Source: Blastocatellia bacterium (GTDB lineage Bacteria; Acidobacteriota; Blastocatellia; Pyrinomonadales; Pyrinomonadaceae). From it: DNA of 8,613 bases. Where the stretch lies: positions 1 through 8,613 of the forward strand of contig PSRF01000105.1 of the NCBI GenBank assembly GCA_003175865.1. The letters run 5' to 3'. A program made the position numbers and the translations under genes. The stretch's first letter is position 1, and each line of letters opens with the position of its first letter. Below the pieces are notes generated by a model. The model saw only the letters and a program-made list of their open reading frames with translations. It did not search any database and was not told the DNA's origin. Below, one piece after another: positions 6,213 to 8,613 of the stretch.

Positions 6213-7511
6213 TCAAGGCTTCTTTGTAGTGGTATTGGAAGTTGATGACGCGGGCAGCCGAACCGCTGGTGTCTTTGGCCCACCTTGAGTCTCACGACGC
6301 GCCAACCGTCCACTCCTTGTGAGTGCAATTCGTTTATCTGAACCACCTGGCTGATCAACTGTCACTCTGATAGCTCGATACGAGCCGTCTGCGGTTTTGT
6401 TGGTGGGGTCGTAGGCCAGCACATACTGCGTCCGTAAATCACGGACAATCTCATTCGCAATCTGAGGCAGTTCTGAAAGTGACTCCGGGAAAAATGCGCG
6501 ACCGCCAGTATCAGTGGCCAATTTGTTCAGAAGACTGACTGCCTTATCCCGTGGGCTCTTTCTGATGAACCCAGCATCTTTGTCGAGCTCGTTGATAAAG
6601 CCGATGACAAAGATCTGAACATCATCTTCGCGCAATCGAGAAAACAACTGTTCCTGTTTATAAAAGCTGTTCCGGTCTTCACCGTCCGTAATCACGATTA
6701 GTGCTCGTCGACGTCTGTCACTCTCGTCGCCCTTCCTATATTCGGCAACGTGTTCCGCTGACAGGTACACCGCATCAATCACGGCTGTCTGTCCACCTTC
6801 GACATAGAAACTGTCTATACCGTCGAGCAACAGATCCTTGTTTGAAGTGAAATCCTGAACAGTTTCAATCTTGTCACTGCTGATGAAGCGGACGAGAAAA
6901 GTTTCGTCTCCAGGCTTATTGCTGTTGATGATTGTCTTGCCCGCGTCGATAACGCTTTGCAGTTGTGAACGCAGCGAACCCGAGGTGTCGACCGCGAGGC
7001 CATAACTGATAGGTACTTCTTCTGTCGTGAAATATTCGATCGATTGCGGCACGCCGTCTTCGAAAACGTGGAACTCATTCTTAGTCACATTCTCGATGGG
7101 CCGGTTGTTGCGATCGATTACGCGCACATGTAGGTTCACCAACTCCGCGTTGAACTTAAGGATGTCGCCCTGTTCGATCTCTTTCGGTGGTTCCGGGGTT
7201 GGCGTTGGCTTGAGTTTTGGCGGCGGCGGCGGCGCACCGAGCGTCGGCGCGATTCGATCGACGCCTTCCTGCCTTGGCGTTTCAGCTGGCGTTGGCGAAG
7301 GGGTTGGCGTCGCGGCAGTTTGCGCCGGTTTCGGAGCCGGAGTCGGCGACGCTGTCGGTTTTGCTGCTTGAATGGTTCGTGGTCGAGCGTCTACGCCCTG
7401 TCCGGAAGCAACGACTGAACTGAGTAGCGATGCTGAAATCGCCACTATTGAAACAGCAATGGTGATTGATCGTCTGTTGAGGTTAAACGGAGATGATTGA
7501 CCGATCTTCAT
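6213..7511 (-). CDS. Secreted VWA-domain protein, acidobacterial VWFA-related type
   Basis: The 432-residue product starts with a signal peptide (basic n-region to about 15, hydrophobic ITIAVSIVAISASLLSSVV, ASGQG cleavage area). Residues about 45-112 are a Pro/Thr/Ala-rich linker with PTP and PPPPP runs, probably extended. A β-rich segment follows (LKFNAELVNLHVRVIDRNNRPIENVTKNEF...FEDG, about 118-152), the usual lead-in of TIGR03436-like proteins. The VWA domain (about 165-365) has an intact MIDAS: D175-x-S177-x-S179, T242 and D276 (ITDGED), so divalent-metal-dependent ligand binding is expected. The end of the domain (GGRAFFPESLSELPQIANEI, LRTQYVLAYDP) is also typical. It should be periplasmic or at the surface; the partner is unknown. 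The ATG at 7511 has a weak AAGG 6 nt upstream. A related gene lies 242 nt upstream on the same strand. Confidence 0.93.
   Translation of the reverse strand: MKIGQSSPFNLNRRSITIAVSIVAISASLLSSVVASGQGVDARPRTIQAAKPTASPTPAPKPAQTAATPTPSPTPAETPRQEGVDRIAPTLGAPPPPPKLKPTPTPEPPKEIEQGDILKFNAELVNLHVRVIDRNNRPIENVTKNEFHVFEDGVPQSIEYFTTEEVPISYGLAVDTSGSLRSQLQSVIDAGKTIINSNKPGDETFLVRFISSDKIETVQDFTSNKDLLLDGIDSFYVEGGQTAVIDAVYLSAEHVAEYRKGDESDRRRRALIVITDGEDRNSFYKQEQLFSRLREDDVQIFVIGFINELDKDAGFIRKSPRDKAVSLLNKLATDTGGRAFFPESLSELPQIANEIVRDLRTQYVLAYDPTNKTADGSYRAIRVTVDQPGGSDKRIALTRSGRLARRETQGGPKTPAVRLPASSTSNTTTKKP
7193..7365 (-). repeat. Low-complexity Pro/Thr/Ala-coding tract
   Basis: This part of the VWA gene codes for the proline-rich linker and is built from repeated GTTGGCG-like words and a (GGC)5 run near 7219-7233 on the plus strand. 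On the plus strand the same GC-rich words make open frames with Gly/Val-rich products, which are shadows. Such tracts commonly vary in length between strains by slippage; the reading frame is intact here. Confidence 0.65.
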
Positions 7512-7753
7512 TACAAACCTTGATTATTAGTCTACTTCGATTTACTGATAGCGTATCGGATGGGACGCCTGCACTCCCAGTTTACATGAAACGCCCCGCA
7601 TACCCTGCCACGGGAAGCGGAGCGTCAGGAGAGTCTCAGTTAGAAACGATCACCGCGTCAGGCTGGGGCAAACAGCGCCGCATCAAATCCGCGACGATGC
7701 GCACACTAAACAGATGCTGAGAAAGCGTTTCAGCGTTGCCGGTAAACCAGACC
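7512..7753. other. Intergenic spacer between the tandem VWA genes
   Basis: These 242 bases carry no convincing gene. For the minus-strand VWA gene at 7511, a TAATAAT (7523-7529 on the plus strand) is a possible -10 element, but it is very close to the start codon and no -35 is clear. Just after the upstream VWA gene's stop lies a short hairpin (7716-7734, GCTGA...TCAGC, extended to about 7 pairs with one G-T), with no T-tract. A second small pair, CGCATC/GATGCG, is at 7679-7684 and 7696-7701. The GACGCCTGCACTCCC word near 7563-7577 resembles interspersed intergenic sequences I associate with Acidobacteriota, but no second copy is in the window. Confidence 0.4.
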
Positions 7754-8613
7754 CTAACGGGCTCCGGCTGTAGCGTAGTAACCCTCTTTTGAACGAACAA
7801 ACAATCGCGGCAGACCTCTCGGCGGGGTTACTTTTACCTTCACGCGATGCCATTTTCCGTCGTTTACGAACGCTTCCGGCTTGTACCCAATTGAGTATTG
7901 GTGCCGGAGCTCAAGTGCAATTTGCTCGAAAATGTCGTCCATTTCAGCGGCAGATCGCGGAAAAAACGCCTTGCCCCCGGAAACACCAGCAAGTTCGTCA
8001 AGTATCCCCTGACCTTCCATTCCAAGGGAGCTGCCCGCGTCACTTCCGCTCAGGATACCGATAGCGTAAAGCGTTACATCGGATTCCTTCAAAAGCTTCT
8101 TCAACTCGTTGAACGTGTACCGAGAGTCGTTGTCCTGTCCGTCGCTAATCAACAGGAGTGCCCGTTTAGGATGTGCCCCGCGCTGCACCTTTTCAACACC
8201 AAGGTAACAGGCATCATAAAGAGCGGTTTGACTCTTGGTATCGACAAAGGTGAGTTTATCCAGAACTGCGTTGCCGTCGCGAGTTTTGTCCAATAACAAT
8301 TGCGCGCGCGAGTTGAAGGCAATGAGAAAATACTCATCTGAATCGTGACTGGTTTGAATGAATTTGCTCAGTGCGTCACGAGCACGCTTCACTTTGTCGC
8401 CACTCATCGACCCGGAGACATCGAAAATTACTCCGACAGAAACGGGCGAATCGTCGTCGCTAAAGTATGTGATTTCCTGTTGCTGTTTCTCGTCAAACAC
8501 GGAAAACGCATTCTTGCTCAAGCCTGAGACATAACGTCCGTAGGTATCGGTCACCGTGACTGTCAACGTGATCAAGTCGGTATTGGTGATAACCGACTGT
8601 CCATCGAGTTCCG
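7754..8613 (-). CDS. VWA-domain protein, VWFA-related type (5' end outside window)
   Basis: The frame is open from the right edge of the window to the stop at 7754. The TTG at 8575 is not the likely start: upstream codons continue the family-like sequence (ELDGQSVITNTDLITLTVTVTDTYGR, read in two parts), so at least 285 residues are visible and the signal peptide and linker are missing. Counting from the 8575 codon, the lead-in β-segment is residues 1-40 (YVSGLSKNAFSVFDEKQQQE), and the VWA domain holds MIDAS residues D52-x-S54-x-S56 (DVSGSMS), T117 and D145 (ISDGQD). GGKAFFPRSAAEMDDIFEQI (200-219) and LRHQYSIGYKPE (223-234) parallel GGRAFFPESLSELPQIANEI and LRTQYVLAYDPT of the downstream gene, so the two are paralogues. 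It is probably exported like its neighbour. Ligand unknown. Confidence 0.92.
   Translation of the reverse strand, partial: ELDGQSVITNTDLITLTVTVTDTYGRYVSGLSKNAFSVFDEKQQQEITYFSDDDSPVSVGVIFDVSGSMSGDKVKRARDALSKFIQTSHDSDEYFLIAFNSRAQLLLDKTRDGNAVLDKLTFVDTKSQTALYDACYLGVEKVQRGAHPKRALLLISDGQDNDSRYTFNELKKLLKESDVTLYAIGILSGSDAGSSLGMEGQGILDELAGVSGGKAFFPRSAAEMDDIFEQIALELRHQYSIGYKPEAFVNDGKWHRVKVKVTPPRGLPRLFVRSKEGYYATAGAR

Noticed and set aside
7493..7720. 75-codon plus-strand open frame across the VWA spacer
   Set aside because: It starts inside the opposite-strand VWA gene, lacks a ribosome-binding site, and consists of low-information spacer sequence.

Overview
The window looks like chromosomal DNA of an Acidobacteriota member, most likely Blastocatellia or a relative. 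The main clue is a pair of tandem secreted VWA proteins of the acidobacterial 'VWFA-related' type (TIGR03436-like), one with a Pro/Thr-rich linker. A two-tier β-barrel/metal-transport region, a cNMP-DUF1003 protein and short heptamer repeats between genes fit the same picture. This placement is inference from protein style; there is no rRNA or marker gene here.

Layout, left to right. (1) 1-180: the 3' end of a gene for a protein with a C-terminal membrane anchor. (2) 321-2104: a UPF0210/DUF711 (PFL-fold family) gene, then a 77-nt nested palindrome, then a solitary bacterial-microcompartment hexamer shell gene (BMC-H). No BMC pentamer, signature enzyme or other shell gene is in view. (3) 2170-4796: a damaged outer-membrane β-barrel gene with two single-base frameshifts, a small low-affinity-iron-permease-like protein, and an NRAMP-like transporter. 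The transporter's conserved first helix is coded but lacks any ATG/GTG/TTG start; it is in frame with the permease gene and separated from it only by a TGA. (4) 4862-6136: a small protein of unknown function and a cyclic-nucleotide-binding/DUF1003 membrane protein. (5) 6147-6209: a compact inverted repeat built of heptamers, at the junction of convergent genes. (6) 6213-8613, minus strand: two tandem VWA genes, the second running off the window end.

How the genes may work together. The permease and NRAMP-like genes, probably with the β-barrel gene, look like one envelope and metal-ion transport unit. The VWA pair is probably secreted or surface-exposed and binds ligands through intact MIDAS sites. 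The most unusual points are the orphan BMC-H beside a PFL-fold protein, the non-canonical metal-site residues and missing start of the NRAMP-like gene, the lesions concentrated in about 760 bp, and two nested palindromes that share a heptamer-based design. I see no tRNA, rRNA, CRISPR array, transposase or phage gene. A wholly new system is not demonstrated; the DUF711/BMC-H pair is the best lead.
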